From Congeria kusceri (lineage: Eukaryota > Mollusca > Bivalvia > Myida > Dreissenidae), in the NCBI GenBank assembly GCA_027627225.1, contig CM051032.1:62560637-62624636 (forward strand): a stretch of 64,000 nt of DNA, given 5' to 3'. Below the pieces are notes generated by a model, which was not told the DNA's origin, did not search any database, and worked only from the letters and a program-made list of their open reading frames with translations. The position numbers and the translations under genes are program-made. Positions 47,801-59,409 of this stretch are shown here, one piece after another; positions within the stretch are counted from its first letter, which is position 1; every line of letters begins with the position of its first letter.

Positions 47801-48961
47801 TTCATCTTGGATTTTTTTAAGTTCTTCCTTTAATTCAGACAAATTTTGTAAGTTATTCTCGGAGAAAGTTTCTTCTTGTTTTTCAATTTCAAGTTTTAAA
47901 TGCATTTCGCGATTATTACGGGACTTTGATATGTATGAACTATACGAGATGGCTTTGCCTCTAATTTCCATTAATAACGTGTCCAGAAATAGTTGATCAT
48001 CTAATGTGAATTGGATATCTTGGTCTAATACTGAATCGACATTATCGAGGTTGTATACAGGTAGCATGTATTGTTTTTTAATTTCTTTTATTTTGTTATT
48101 TATTGTATTTATGTAGTTTATATCACGTAAAAGCTTATTATTATGTTTCCATAGCCCCTTGCCATGTGTAAAATTATTGAATTTAAAGGTTGTCATTACA
48201 ATAGAATGATCCGATTGGTAGCTAGGAGTTATTTTGGCATCATGGACATATGGCAATAAAATTGTCGATACAAGAAAAAAGTCAAGTCGGGCTTGCTGTA
48301 TGGGATTGGTTCTTCGCCAAGTATATCGCCTAGTATCAGGATACATAATTCTGAAAGGATCAGCCGTGTCATACTCTTCAATATGTTTTAATACACACAT
48401 TCTTGCATTTTTATTATTTATTGTTTTATAGTTATGATAATCTAAGACCGGGTCTAAGACTAAATTAAAATCACCACAAATAACATATGAATCATTTGCA
48501 AGTTCGTCTAGTATACGAAAAACCTTCATAAAGAAGTCTGGACTGTCAGAATTTGGCCCATAGATAGAGGCGACGGAGAGTCTGGTCTCGCCAACGTTTA
48601 GGTCTAAAATAATATAATTACCTAGCTCGTCGTAATGTACCGTATTTATTTTATATTCAAGCTTCTTCGAAAAAAGTATTGCGACACCCCGAGAATTGGA
48701 AGAGCCACAGCTAAACAAACATTCTGCGCCCCATTCTGAGTAGATAGATTTATATTGATCACCGACAATATGCGTATCCTGCAGACAGTAAATATCACAC
48801 CCTATGTCTTTTAAATATTGAAATACTTGTAATCTTTTCTTTTTCCCCTGGATGCCTCTGCAATTGACAGATAAAATTGTTAGATCACCCATAGATGAAA
48901 ATAATAATGTAAACTTGTAATGGTATAATACAGAGCACTTGGAATAAACATTGTAATGCAT
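44866..48961 (-). mobile_element. L1/Tx1-like LINE, 5' end not found
   Basis: Minus-strand non-LTR retrotransposon with ORF2 at 45128-48892, a 3' UTR of about 230 bp and an A-rich tail at 44866-44900 (plus-strand T runs). No ORF1 with a coiled coil or zinc knuckles was seen at 48962-50800, so the copy is probably 5'-truncated. The 5' boundary is uncertain. Confidence 0.85.
45128..48892 (-). pseudogene. LINE ORF2: endonuclease + reverse transcriptase, one in-frame stop
   Basis: Open from ATG 48961, but the natural start is probably ATG 48892 (MGDLTILSVNCRG). Residues below count from 48961. An apurinic-type endonuclease occupies about residues 24-265 (CGDFN 162-166, SDHS 250-253). Reverse transcriptase lies at about residues 500-780: motif A DFEKAFDS, motif B RQGDPLS, and motif C FADD at 735-738, whose codons occupy 46748-46759. 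A C-terminal CX..EHIFWEC finger-like region follows. A TAA at 45395-45397 stops translation after residue 1188. The same frame then continues 88 codons to 45128 with family-typical sequence, so this is one nonsense mutation in an otherwise full-length ORF. It made the enzyme that nicks target DNA and reverse-transcribes the element RNA. The excellent frame suggests recent insertion. Confidence 0.9.
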
Positions 48962-50569
48962 CTATTGTTTTTGGTGCAGAAAGGAACATAAACAAGTAAA
49001 TGATTGAACAAAATAACATCAAAAATGAGAACATTTTGTTAGGCAGCTAACAGGGGTTTACTACATAATTTATAGCAGAAGGGCGGAAAAAAGCAGTGAA
49101 TAGTGATTGATGAAGTATAAAGATACACACAAGTTTAGGATGAGAAGACAATAATTGAAACACTATGTTTTGGCATGTTATTTGGAAGTAACAAATAAAG
49201 TGGACATGACTATCCGGATTTTAATATAAGTTTAATGATTACGATCATAAAAAATAAAGGATATAAATGTTGTAGCTACATTTAATGAATAGGTTTTTAG
49301 AATTGCCATCGAACTAAAATGCTTATGTGTGTATTAAATATGTAAATACGCATTAAAAAAGGACCTTAACTATTATTTTAGATGCAAAATAATAGTACTC
49401 GTACAAGCACAGAAACACGCATACAAACGCAAAAGAAGCTAGCACACAAACTTAAAAACAACATCACAAAAGCACACGCAACCTCAAAACCACAAAATAG
49501 TGCCAATACACGATCTTCAGCAGGATACTGATTTGAAAGGGAAAAAAAAAATAAAAAAAAAAAAAATAAATAAATAAACCGCACGCTAAAATGCAAACAC
49601 CAATTGACTAGTCTATACAGATATTGTGTATGAGATTTTAGCTTTTAAATAAAAAACAAAACGACAGAAATGAACTTATTTGAAGGGCACAATGATGCGC
49701 CTACAGTTTCGCTCACAAAAGTAAGATACCACAAGCGCGCTAAATGCCATACTTATTTACGTTTAATATCAAGGTGAGGTTTATGTATACATATTTATTT
49801 TCATTGCATAATACGCATACAATCTATTAAAACGAAAACAGACACACAGTTACGCATGCACGCAGGGACGCACACGAACACACACACTTGTGCGCACGCA
49901 CGCACACACGCACCACTCACAGGTTTATATTAGCTCGAACCAAAGAGAAAAAACAACAACAAAAAACATCAAGCAGTGCAGCCCATGTGATACATCTTTT
50001 TAAACAAAAGATGCGTCAAGGCCACTGTTAATAGCGGAGTAATTTCAAACAAATAACTTGGGTTTATAATAATACATACATATATAATGGACATTTCGAT
50101 TTAATAATTGTATGACAAAAGAATATACGGAATTGGTTGAATGTGATATCATTGCCAGAGAAAGGTTTTCTATTATGGTACACGCCCTAAAACCTGTAAG
50201 TTGACCACGACAAATCTGGTACTAACACTATGTCATTTTTTATATTCTACTGTGTATTTTGTAAATATCTTAAATACGTTTGACCATAATATCAAATCTG
50301 AGGCTTGTTTATCATGTTCATGACATGCACACACTGCCACAGACATGTGTTAATAAATAACACCAACATTTTCTGATATATTACAATCAGTGAATACTGA
50401 GTTTGTAAGACATGTTTATACAACAACAAGAACAACATATAAACACGTTTATTGCGCATGTATATCAATTGTGTACACCTGAATGCATATTACAGTTTGA
50501 GCATAACACTTTTTGCAATGCTATACCTAACACAACACTGATTCAACCAGTGAAACAAACAGGTGTATA
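48962..50569. other. Region between the LINE and the RacA-like gene
   Basis: Contains an A-rich stretch (49541-49579) and an alternating purine/pyrimidine CA/CG-rich tract (about 49852-49912). The rest is unrecognised. Distal 3' UTR of the RacA-like gene could reach into it; TTTATT (AATAAA on the minus strand) occurs near 50449. Confidence 0.45.
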
Positions 50570-50805
50570 ATATTAAACAATTACTTAGGGAACATTTAAG
50601 TACATTTCACCTGTAACAACCTTTTTGGAACACTTATTTGATCACATCTTATAGTTTTAATGATCATATTTCTGAAAACTTCACATAATAAAACACATAT
50701 TACTTAAAAAGTAAACGATAAACGCGGGCAATGTTACACAATATCTTAGCAGCTATTCCTTCTCAACACATGTACAACGACCCACTGGGAACCCCCGGAA
50801 CACTT
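50570..50805. repeat. Copies of the 96-bp repeat motif
   Basis: Two spaced units (about 50570-50635 and 50730-50805) with TTAC(A/T)..A, CTTAG, ACAAC and GGAACACTTATT, homologous to 34213-34373. They lie just past the stop codon of the RacA-like gene and may be part of its 3' UTR. Confidence 0.6.
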
Positions 50806-50850
50806 ATTATATCATACACTTTTCACAAAATCTTCATATGTCTTCTTACA

Positions 50851-53800
50851 TCACATAACAGAACACCCGTTAGTTCCCGCCTTTGAATCGTACTTCCGGT
50901 CGTACTCATCAACCTCCTTTAAATAGGATAATGGCGGCCATCTGTGTTCATCGACGTGTTTTTGATTTTCACCTTTCAACAGGGGGAATTCTGGACGCTT
51001 CTCGAAGGCCAGGTAGTTGCTGGATATGAAGAACAGACACCACTTTTCTAGCTGTTGGGCGTTGTATGTCTAAAATATAAATAACAACAGTACGTGTGGA
51101 AGAGTTTTTTAAGCGAAGGAAGTACAATGTAGGCACTTGTTTGCTGAAGTATGTTCATTTGCCAACATACACACGCACAAAAATGGTGACCGATACGAAA
51201 CATTAGACCATATTTTAGTAAAACATGTACAAGAAATCAGGAGCTATTTTAAGAATGCTTTCACAACGAAACTGGGATGGGTTTTTTATTGATCCCCCTA
51301 ACTATATCCGAAACATTCATAATATTTCCTGATCGACCCTACACAATTTCTTGATGTTCCTCTAAGAGAGAAAAAAAGCACTTTAATGGAATCTTAATAG
51401 TTTAAAATGGACTCTTAATAGTTAAATAAACTTCTAACACATCGATGTTTGATTCTTGCAATGCATATAAACCATTTATGTGTCTATCAATATATTCCTC
51501 CAGCGGGGGGTGGGGGGGGTGGGGGGCGAAACGCCGGGCTGACCCAGGGGCATATGACTTATTTTATTTTTGGCGTCTAAATCCCCCGCCAAGCAGTTTT
51601 GTTTCAATCCAGTCAGTGGGAGATGCGTATAAGCGTATCAGATGGCCCAAGGGCCAACATTGCCCGTATATGACCGCCGCTCCCCCCCCCCCCCCCACTG
51701 GGAGGAAACGTTGAAAGGTGCATTACCACAAATGCTTTTGCAATTACCTGTGCTGTCAGGAGAATGCCGATGACGTCTATTTCGGATCGTTCTATTCGTT
51801 TACTAACACTTCTGTCGACTTCTTTGGTAATATACAGTTCACACAAATTCACGAGTCGTTTTTGTGCGTATTCGTCGGCAAGGACCATGATGCCAACGGC
51901 ATCTGAGTCCTCGATGGGTGAATGGTCCGTGTACAGGTACTCCAGAAATGCCAGGAACGTTTCCTCTGTAGTGTTGGGAATGTGCACCTAGTAAAAGTCA
52001 ATGTTATACAATTGTTGACGCATTCGTTGGATTAATCAATTGAATATTAAACCTTTATGAATGAAACATAGCTAACATGGCATTTGCTGTTTGAATTCCA
52101 ATGAATGAGTCCATAAATGCTGTATAAAAATCAAGCCATTACATTTTCATTAAAAAAAAAAAAAAACCTTCCGGTCTTTGGACTTGAAAAGTTGATCCAG
52201 AACAACCGAAATGTTTCCTAATCTCGTGAACATATATGATTGTATATACGGTTAGGATTTCTGGATGAGAACGTGTTCGTTTCCAAACATCTTCCCAAAC
52301 AGTTCTCACCTCTGTTAGGTTCTGCTTAAAGCTTTCCATGAAATGTCCACCGAACATTGCCGCCATTACTTCACATCGTGCTGTCAACACACACTTGTTT
52401 GCATAAATCTTAGAGCCTATTAAAAAATACAATGTATTGGTTACATGTATTCCGTTCATAACAGAGAATTGAATGGGACAGAAAGCCATGTGGTTTTGAA
52501 ACATTAAGGCTTACACAAAACATCAATTACTTAGTAATAGTATATTGGCAGGCCAATAAAAACGTCAGTGTGTTTTGTTCTAATTTGCAATTATGAAGTG
52601 AAACTGCACTGCAAAATGTCAACATCTTGCCCTCTTTCAAAAACGTTTAAAAGCGAGACCAAGAAGTTTCGAAAACGAATGTAGATATATAACAAAGTGC
52701 TCAATAAACAAGACGTGCCTGCAACATCGAACATGACATCGGCGCTCTCCGATTGGTTGAAGAAGAGTTCCTTCATCCGAGACCCAGTTTCGTTGTTAAG
52801 GTACGTCCCTATACTGGGGTTGAGGAACTCTTGATCGGTAAGCATGTTCTGGCAGATGGTTTGCAAGTAGGACAGTTTGAAGATGCCGGCCACTCGGTCC
52901 AACTCTTTTATCTCATCTTCGTTTACCTCATTAGCATCAGGAAAATGTGGCAAGCCTTGAAAAACAAATTTAATTTTGCTTTCATTGAGTTCTTTATATC
53001 TGTATGTAAACCAGATCAAGTCGACCCGAGACAGTATTAATCTATATAACGTTGTGTAATTCCCAAATACGCATACGGTTTGGTAAATAAATGGAAGCAT
53101 ATAACAAAATATGGAAACTAAATACTTTTTTTTTTAATAATGGAAATACTAGTTGTTGTTTTTTCATAAAAAGTAACATTGTACTATCAGCTGACATCAA
53201 CAGACAAGAAATCTTTTTTAAAATTATGCATGAGTAATGGTGAGTTGTTATTCACCAGCATGTTCACTTTTGAACAAGATCAATAATGTGAAACTCCAGC
53301 TTCATCAGCGAGACATAACTCTTATTAGCCGCACAATGTGCTAGCAAATATTAAAGGCAATTAACAAATTGCCAAAACACAAGGCACAACACAACCAACA
53401 CGTAACAAACACAGAACACAGATATGAATAAAACTTGGGTCAATGCCTTGGAATGGTCAATTCAAAGCATTGCAGGTTTACACCGGTTTACGGGCGTCCG
53501 AACCTCACACTTGGTATGTAAGACATACCTGTATATAAAAACTCCAGGACCCTCACAAATGTTTTGGCAGAGACGTCTGCACTCAGCTCCACCACCGTGT
53601 GACCGCGTGGAGACTGACCCTTGTCCTTTACATCGTCAGTTCCCTTGTAGACAGCAGAAATACCTTGTACGGCGCCAGAGTTCAGCTGTTCGTACGTGAA
53701 GTTGTCTATCGCGTTGATTTCTTTCATCTGATTATTCTACCAATGCAGATAAATACTTCTGACTTAACATCTAATGTGACACGCATATGAAAGTTGGTTT

Positions 53801-56800
53801 CGTCTTGCTGATGTTATACATTTTTTATACTAGTCGTTGTAATAATTTATTCCTTTAAATCTTCTTTTTCGGTTAGCGGAACAGGGGTGATTACTATGTG
53901 TATTTAAGACATCATTTGTGCCTCATATCTTGAATAGCAATCTTGCCAATGTCCACAGTTTCACATGTATGGAACTTTTGTGAGTTTGCATTGCTTAAAA
54001 TATCGATCACAATTGCAGAATTTGGTGTTTAATTAAAATAGGAAAACAAATACAGATTGTGCTCAAGGAAAAATTAAATATTTTATAATGTGAGCCAAAT
54101 ATTTGTTTCGTGATCTTTCGATTATCGATATAATTTTACGTCCTTATTTATCGTAACAATTACCTTTATCGGCTTGGAAACGCCGAAGACTTTTGCGAAC
54201 ATTTTTGAGGCGGCGCATAAAACCATGGAATGTGCGTCCAGGCGATGCTGGTCTCCAAGAACGAAAGTGACGTCACAGTGTTTGGGGTCCTGTAGCATGC
54301 GGTACCAGTCGGTGTCGAACGTGGATGTCATAACTTCGATGCTTGGAGCAAAACCTGTAAAAGAACCATTGAGTGAACTTGCATAGAGACTGGGCGGTAT
54401 GACCGGGTCTTTTTAATTTTTTAGAACACAACATATGCATGCATTGGGTTTGTATTGGTGCAAAAAACGTATGTTTGTTTTAAACTTCATATCTGTCAAA
54501 ATGAAAGAAGTATAAGTGTTACGTTTTCTTTTATCTTTTTATGTGTTTTTTTTCAATTAGTGTATTCATTTATTTTCTCCTCATCAATTACATGTTTCAG
54601 ACACAAACATTAAGACATCTAAATAGCATTCTGTCCAGTGCATTTTTTTTTTATATTAATAAGTAGAATTTTACTTCACTCTCAAAGATCATCAATGCTC
54701 CAGTATTACTTCTCCTACATTGAACTAGTTACAGGCAATATATCTTATACTATGGAGACTTACTTTTCAAATGCACTGGGTACCTTTATTTCTTTGAAAC
54801 TTTGAATATATACGAGGCGTGTCGTGGGTAAAGTATCGTCCCGGATCAGCCTGTGCAGTCCGCACAGGCTGATCAGGGCAGACACTTTTTGCTTTTATGG
54901 TATTTTCTGTTTCACGAAAGCCTCTTCTAACCACAAATCCACTGTAGGCGGAAACTGTCGTCCAAGACTAGCCTGTGCGGAATGCACAGGCTGATCGGGG
55001 ACGCCATTTTACGCACATCTATTAAGTCCGGTTTTCTCACGACATGCCTCAAACAGACCTGTTTTAGGCATAACTGGGGGATCGGGTATTGTTTTTCCAG
55101 CCTTCTTGGAACCGAACAACCCGCCCTTCTTCTTGGGTTTTGATTGTGTGGCCAAAGCTTCCCTGATCTGCAATTAACGTCAACAGCATTGTCCACTAGA
55201 TTTTGGAACGTGAATTTCATGTCAAAGTCTTGTCATCTTTGTCAACCCAATGACACGTAAGCTGAATCAGAGCTTAACTCGTATTATAAAGAATCCTTAA
55301 AATGGGGGGTGGTGTAATGTCTACTCTACGATATACCCCTGGCGATCGGGAGGTCCCAAGTTCGTTAACTCGGCACGTAGAGGGTGAGCTTATATCTATA
55401 AAAAAAAAGACACCAAGTACATGTACTGGTTTTACCAAACAATCGGGCTCGCGTGGTCTTATCAACTCCTGTGCTCTCGACACAAACGAGCTAACATTAA
55501 TCGGCTTGAAAAAAATATATTCAAAAATACTATTTTATTCACTCACCGCTTGTTCGAAGCAATCTTTCAGCCCAGACTGTAATATTGAGCTGGTCTCTCT
55601 GTACTTTAGTCCGTGACGCTTGACTAAAGCGGTAATGTCGACCATAGACACTCTTTTTGGAAGGTCTGAAGAAACCAAATAACTCTTAAAACATGGCCGT
55701 TGAACGTTTATAAAATTTAATTTAAAAATTGAGCATAACATTCGCATTTGGGGCTTACAGGCAACTAATTTCGTAAAATATAATACGAATAAATTATAAT
55801 TGTGACAACGTTTTTACACGTTTAAATATTTTAAACACATACAAATAGATTCAGTTTTCAAAAGTTTAACAATGTACGCGTTCTGGCGAATAAAGTTCAT
55901 ATTTTAATATAAAACAGTTGTTCAAGTGCCGCATTGACCCGATAGTATCTAGCGGAGTTTAAAATCAGCTATATGAAGGTAGCGCCTGTCCTGGATAAAA
56001 GGTATTAGACATATATCAAATCACAATATTGTGTGAAGTTGTGGTGTCATCATACCGGCTTTACATCCCACTAGCATAATAGGAACACCCGGACAAAAAT
56101 GACAGATTTCCGGTAACCATTTTGGTTCGATGTTTTCAAATGACGACAGGTTGCTCAGGTCAAAACACAGAAAGAACACGTCCGTTTGTGGATACGCCAA
56201 TGGTCGGAGTCGGTCGTAATCTTCCTGTCAAATAAAACACCTTTAGTCAAAAATATGGTTGACAATGCAAACAGTGGTCAGGGTCACCTATTCACGTATG
56301 TCCAATACGACAAAAAGATCTGCCTATATGACTTCGAAATGTCCCGTTTTCTTATTCTGAATTTGCTCGAATCCAATGAAAGTAAATTTTAACATTTATA
56401 TTAAATGGTGTGTTAACTTACACTTATTGTAATACATTATAATTGTGAATCAGTACGGATTGCTGTACAAATAATTTGAACTCGCACAGATTTAAATAAA
56501 CTTTGATATAATGTAACTAGCAATAATTCCAATAAATACAGTTCACTGCTTATAAAAACGATCACAATGTTAGCAAGTACTGATTCTTATACAGATAATT
56601 TAAACTCGCAATTTATATTCTATTACATGTACGATCATTTAACTTCCGAATATTTTAAAACAGATAAGGTAAACTAATAAATATTCTAATGCAATACATG
56701 TAATGCAACCCCGATTCTAATACACATAGAATCTCAATAATAAATAAATAAATAAAATGAATGAATGAATGAATGGATGGAAGATGGATGGATGGATGGA

Positions 56801-57170
56801 TGAATGGGGGAGGGAGGAAGGAAGGAAGGAAGGAAGGAAGGAAGGAAAGTAGGAAGGAAGGAAGGAAGGAAGGAAGGAAGGAAGGAAGGAAGGAAGGAAG
56901 GAAGGAAGGAAGGAAGGAAGGAAGGAAGGAAGGAAGGAACGAAGGAAGGAAGGAACGAACAAACGAATGAATTTTGGACTGTACTACCTGTCCCGCTGTA
57001 TCCCAAAGGCCAAGGCAGACTGGTTTACAGTCCACCATGACGTTGGCAGAGTAGTTATCGAACACCGTGGGGATGTATTCCCCGGGGAACGCGTTCGTGG
57101 TGTACGTAATGAGCAGGCAGCTCTTCCCCACCGCGCCATCCCCAACCACGGTCAGTTTAACGGGTTGCAT
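50851..57170 (-). CDS. RacA-like Rho GTPase with two BTB domains (RhoBTB type)
   Basis: Ten exons, in order: 56988-57170, 56056-56224, 55547-55665, 55059-55167, 54164-54354, 53529-53736, 52719-52955, 52310-52416, 51748-51987 and 50851-51069. Phases join perfectly (1782 nt, 593 aa). G domain residues 1-157: P-loop GDGAVGKS (10-17), switch [10 protein letters not shown] (32-40), DTAGQ with Q61 in Rac numbering, G4 CKAD (115-118), ETSS as G5. The stretch from D118 to G5 is about 15 residues shorter than in Rac1, removing the Rho-insert helix. A Lys/Pro-rich linker (about 163-190) leads to BTB1 (CDVTFVLGD..., about 211-330, split by an inserted loop) and BTB2 ([10 protein letters not shown]..., about 397-470). 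A helical tail ends in CSVM, a CaaX prenylation box. Such proteins are thought to couple a GTPase module to cullin-3-type ubiquitin ligases through the BTBs; prenylation would place it on membranes. Intron 7 appears to use a GC donor. Exon 6 could instead start at 53727, dropping three residues. Confidence 0.93.
51490..51727 (+). repeat. GC-rich dispersed repeat, copy 2 (intron 9)
   Basis: Matches 17524-17803. It begins with a G run and CGCCGGGCTGACCCAGGGG and ends with CCGCCGCT, a C run, and TTGAAAGGTGCATTAC. It inserted into intron 9 of the RacA-like gene, ending about 20 bp from the exon 9 donor. Confidence 0.7.
52717..52718 (-). other. Non-canonical GC splice donor, intron 7
   Basis: The exon 7 / intron 7 junction reads GTTGCAG|GCACGT. 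Joining here to the ATAG acceptor at 52417-52418 restores GGC (Gly) and runs on into the conserved SKIYANK. The nearest GT, 4 bp on, gives a stop codon after splicing. Confidence 0.65.
54814..55050. mobile_element. MITE copy 2, inside intron 4 of the RacA-like gene
   Basis: Same family as 22388-22649: ends GAGGCGTGTCGTGGG and its complement CTCACGACATGCCTC, core with CAGCCTGTGCAGTCCGCACA and AGCCTGTGCGGAATGCACAG. It ends 8 bp downstream (transcript sense) of the exon 4 donor. Confidence 0.9.
56811..56960. repeat. (GGAA)n microsatellite in intron 1
   Basis: About 35 GGAA/GAAG units with few interruptions, flanked by TGAATGAA and GGATGGAT runs. It lies about 30 bp inside intron 1 of the RacA-like gene. 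PSFL-type ORFs on the minus strand are read-through artefacts. Confidence 0.95.
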
Positions 57171-58889
57171 TGTTCAAATTATACACTTGCCACTCTTAAA
57201 AAGTCAATGATTAAGAATCCTGAATTGTGATTGTTGCTACCAAAACACATATATATTTCCTTCTCGATTTGACACTAGTCTATAAGTGCTAAATATATAA
57301 TACTGATGTTTTTATTATACTAAAGTGTTATCGGTTTTATTTATGTCCAGTTTATTTACTTTCAGGTAACGATCCTTGCAGAATATTTTTAATATTTATT
57401 CCTTAATAAGATTCGCTCTCCTCTTGTACGATTATTCGTTAGGATACATTAAAAAGTTATTTTTCGTGTATATTTATATACATTTCAATAGGTTCTATTT
57501 TTACGCTAAATCGCAGTCTAAAAATAATAGCCAATCGAAATGTATATCAACGAAATCTAAAAATAGATTTGAGCGCCTTCGATTTCTGTTAAACTGGTTT
57601 CCGAGCTAGTGTTTTATATTGAAATTGAACTTAATTTACAGCAGGGAGCCAGCTTTTCCGGCATATAACGACGATGGTCCGAAGAAACGCGAAAGAAACA
57701 TTTTGGGACCTCGGGTATTTCCGACCAGACGTAAACATCCGAGTTCCGACAAAAGCAGTTTCGTCTGGATCGCTGGACACGATTGAAATGCAGGGAACCA
57801 GTTTATAAATTTAGAACATTGATATTTATGCTTTTACTTCAGTTTGTTGTTATTCTGCTTGAAATTACTTACATCTAAAGCAAAAACATCGATAAAACGG
57901 TAAGTTTTTCATTTATTATATGCAAATCTATTCACTAATACAGATTGCTAGCATACTGAATGCTTTTTTTTAGAATTTCGTGTTTGAAGTTGACAAGTTC
58001 GTTCGTAATAAAATAGAACTTTTATGTGGATAGTGTACATGTACGTTTGCGTATTTAATTATGCATATATAGTGTATATACAAGATTATTATTACAATAC
58101 GCACTCTCGTAACGAATTTTGCTTTTATAAAAGTTAAATAATACGAATAAATTGATTCAAGCTTTCGTGTTTAGTTGGTTATTCCGGATCTTGGTTAGTT
58201 CCGGATCAAAGCCAGTTAATAGCTTAAAATATATAACTTAATCATAAATGTTCGTAAAAGTGGTTATATTATGTTGAAAGAGTAGTCTTTTCTACAGAGT
58301 TTAGACGTTTGTTTGATTACAAAAGCCACTCTTACGAGTTATCTACGAAACGTAACTGACATGCGCACTTCGTCAAGGAAATAATCGCGGACTTGTGACC
58401 AGAGCCATGTATATCGGTAAATATTGAGTCACTGCATCATGTTTATACATCAAAATTTTCACAAACACATCCTCTATCAAATAGTTTAAGCCAAAATACC
58501 GCTAATTCTTTGTTATAAGTTAACTACAGCATTCCTTTAAACGAAACCCGGAAATTGGTTTGTTTCGGTTCACGTGACTCTCAATAATGGGGGTTTACTC
58601 AAACGTTTTTGAGATGTCAAACAACTGGCATTGTATTTCGGATCAAAGGGATAAGAAATGAGTTGTACCAGACGATAACTTAATATGTGCATGTGGTGAT
58701 TTTGGTTAATTTTGCAGTATGTATTGTGGATTTACTCATTTGTAATTACATTTTGATATAATATTTACCTAAATATAGTGCAGTGATAGTTTCAAAGATT
58801 TTAATGGTAGTCATCTAATCAACCATTCATTGTGGATCTAATTTTGAAGGTTCAAATCGCACAATTATTCTGCTAGTTATATGTATATA
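57171..58889. other. Upstream region of the RacA-like gene
   Basis: Should contain its promoter and any 5' UTR exon. A less AT-rich block at about 57640-57800 might be a non-coding first exon, but no splice evidence allows a call. Otherwise nothing recognised. Confidence 0.4.
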
Positions 58890-59133
58890 TAGTATGAATA
58901 AAAACTTTAGTCACAACCGGACAAAATATAGACAGACATTATTTATTCAGATCCAATACGCCAAATGTGGCACATGAGGACAACATATTTACATACATGA
59001 CATGGTAAACTATATACATATATTTACATAACATTCATGAGCATACGTTCTTGCGGAGAAGAATCTTTATTTAGAAAGTTTTATTTAAGTAAATTAATAA
59101 TTATATCATTCCTATAATTATAAGTTTGTGGTG

Positions 59134-59366
59134 TTAAAATAATTTAAAATACATTTTCCAATATTCTTTTGCATTTTTATAACGGTGAGTAATCAAAAGT
59201 TTTGTTTGTTTATCATCATACTCAAATTTGCATCTTCTTAATGTTTTCTTGTATTCACTTCTGGCATGAACTAAATCAATTCTATTCTCTTCTGATTTGC
59301 ATTGTCTGAACTTGTTTAACATATAGTTGAAATTCAACTTTTTATTTCTGCATTTTTCGTCATACC

Positions 59367-59409
<43 letters not shown>

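Noticed and set aside
49852..49912. Z-DNA-forming regulatory tract
   Set aside because: A CA/CG-rich alternating tract is present, but such tracts are common and nothing links it to a gene.
53599..53790. Plus-strand ORFs over the RacA-like exons
   Set aside because: Antisense shadows of BTB exons; splice sites and domain match are on the minus strand.
56655..56987. Minus-strand PSFL-repeat extension of the GTPase ORF
   Set aside because: Read-through of intron 1 into the (GGAA)n microsatellite; a good donor after Q61 and a matching exon 2 show it is intron.
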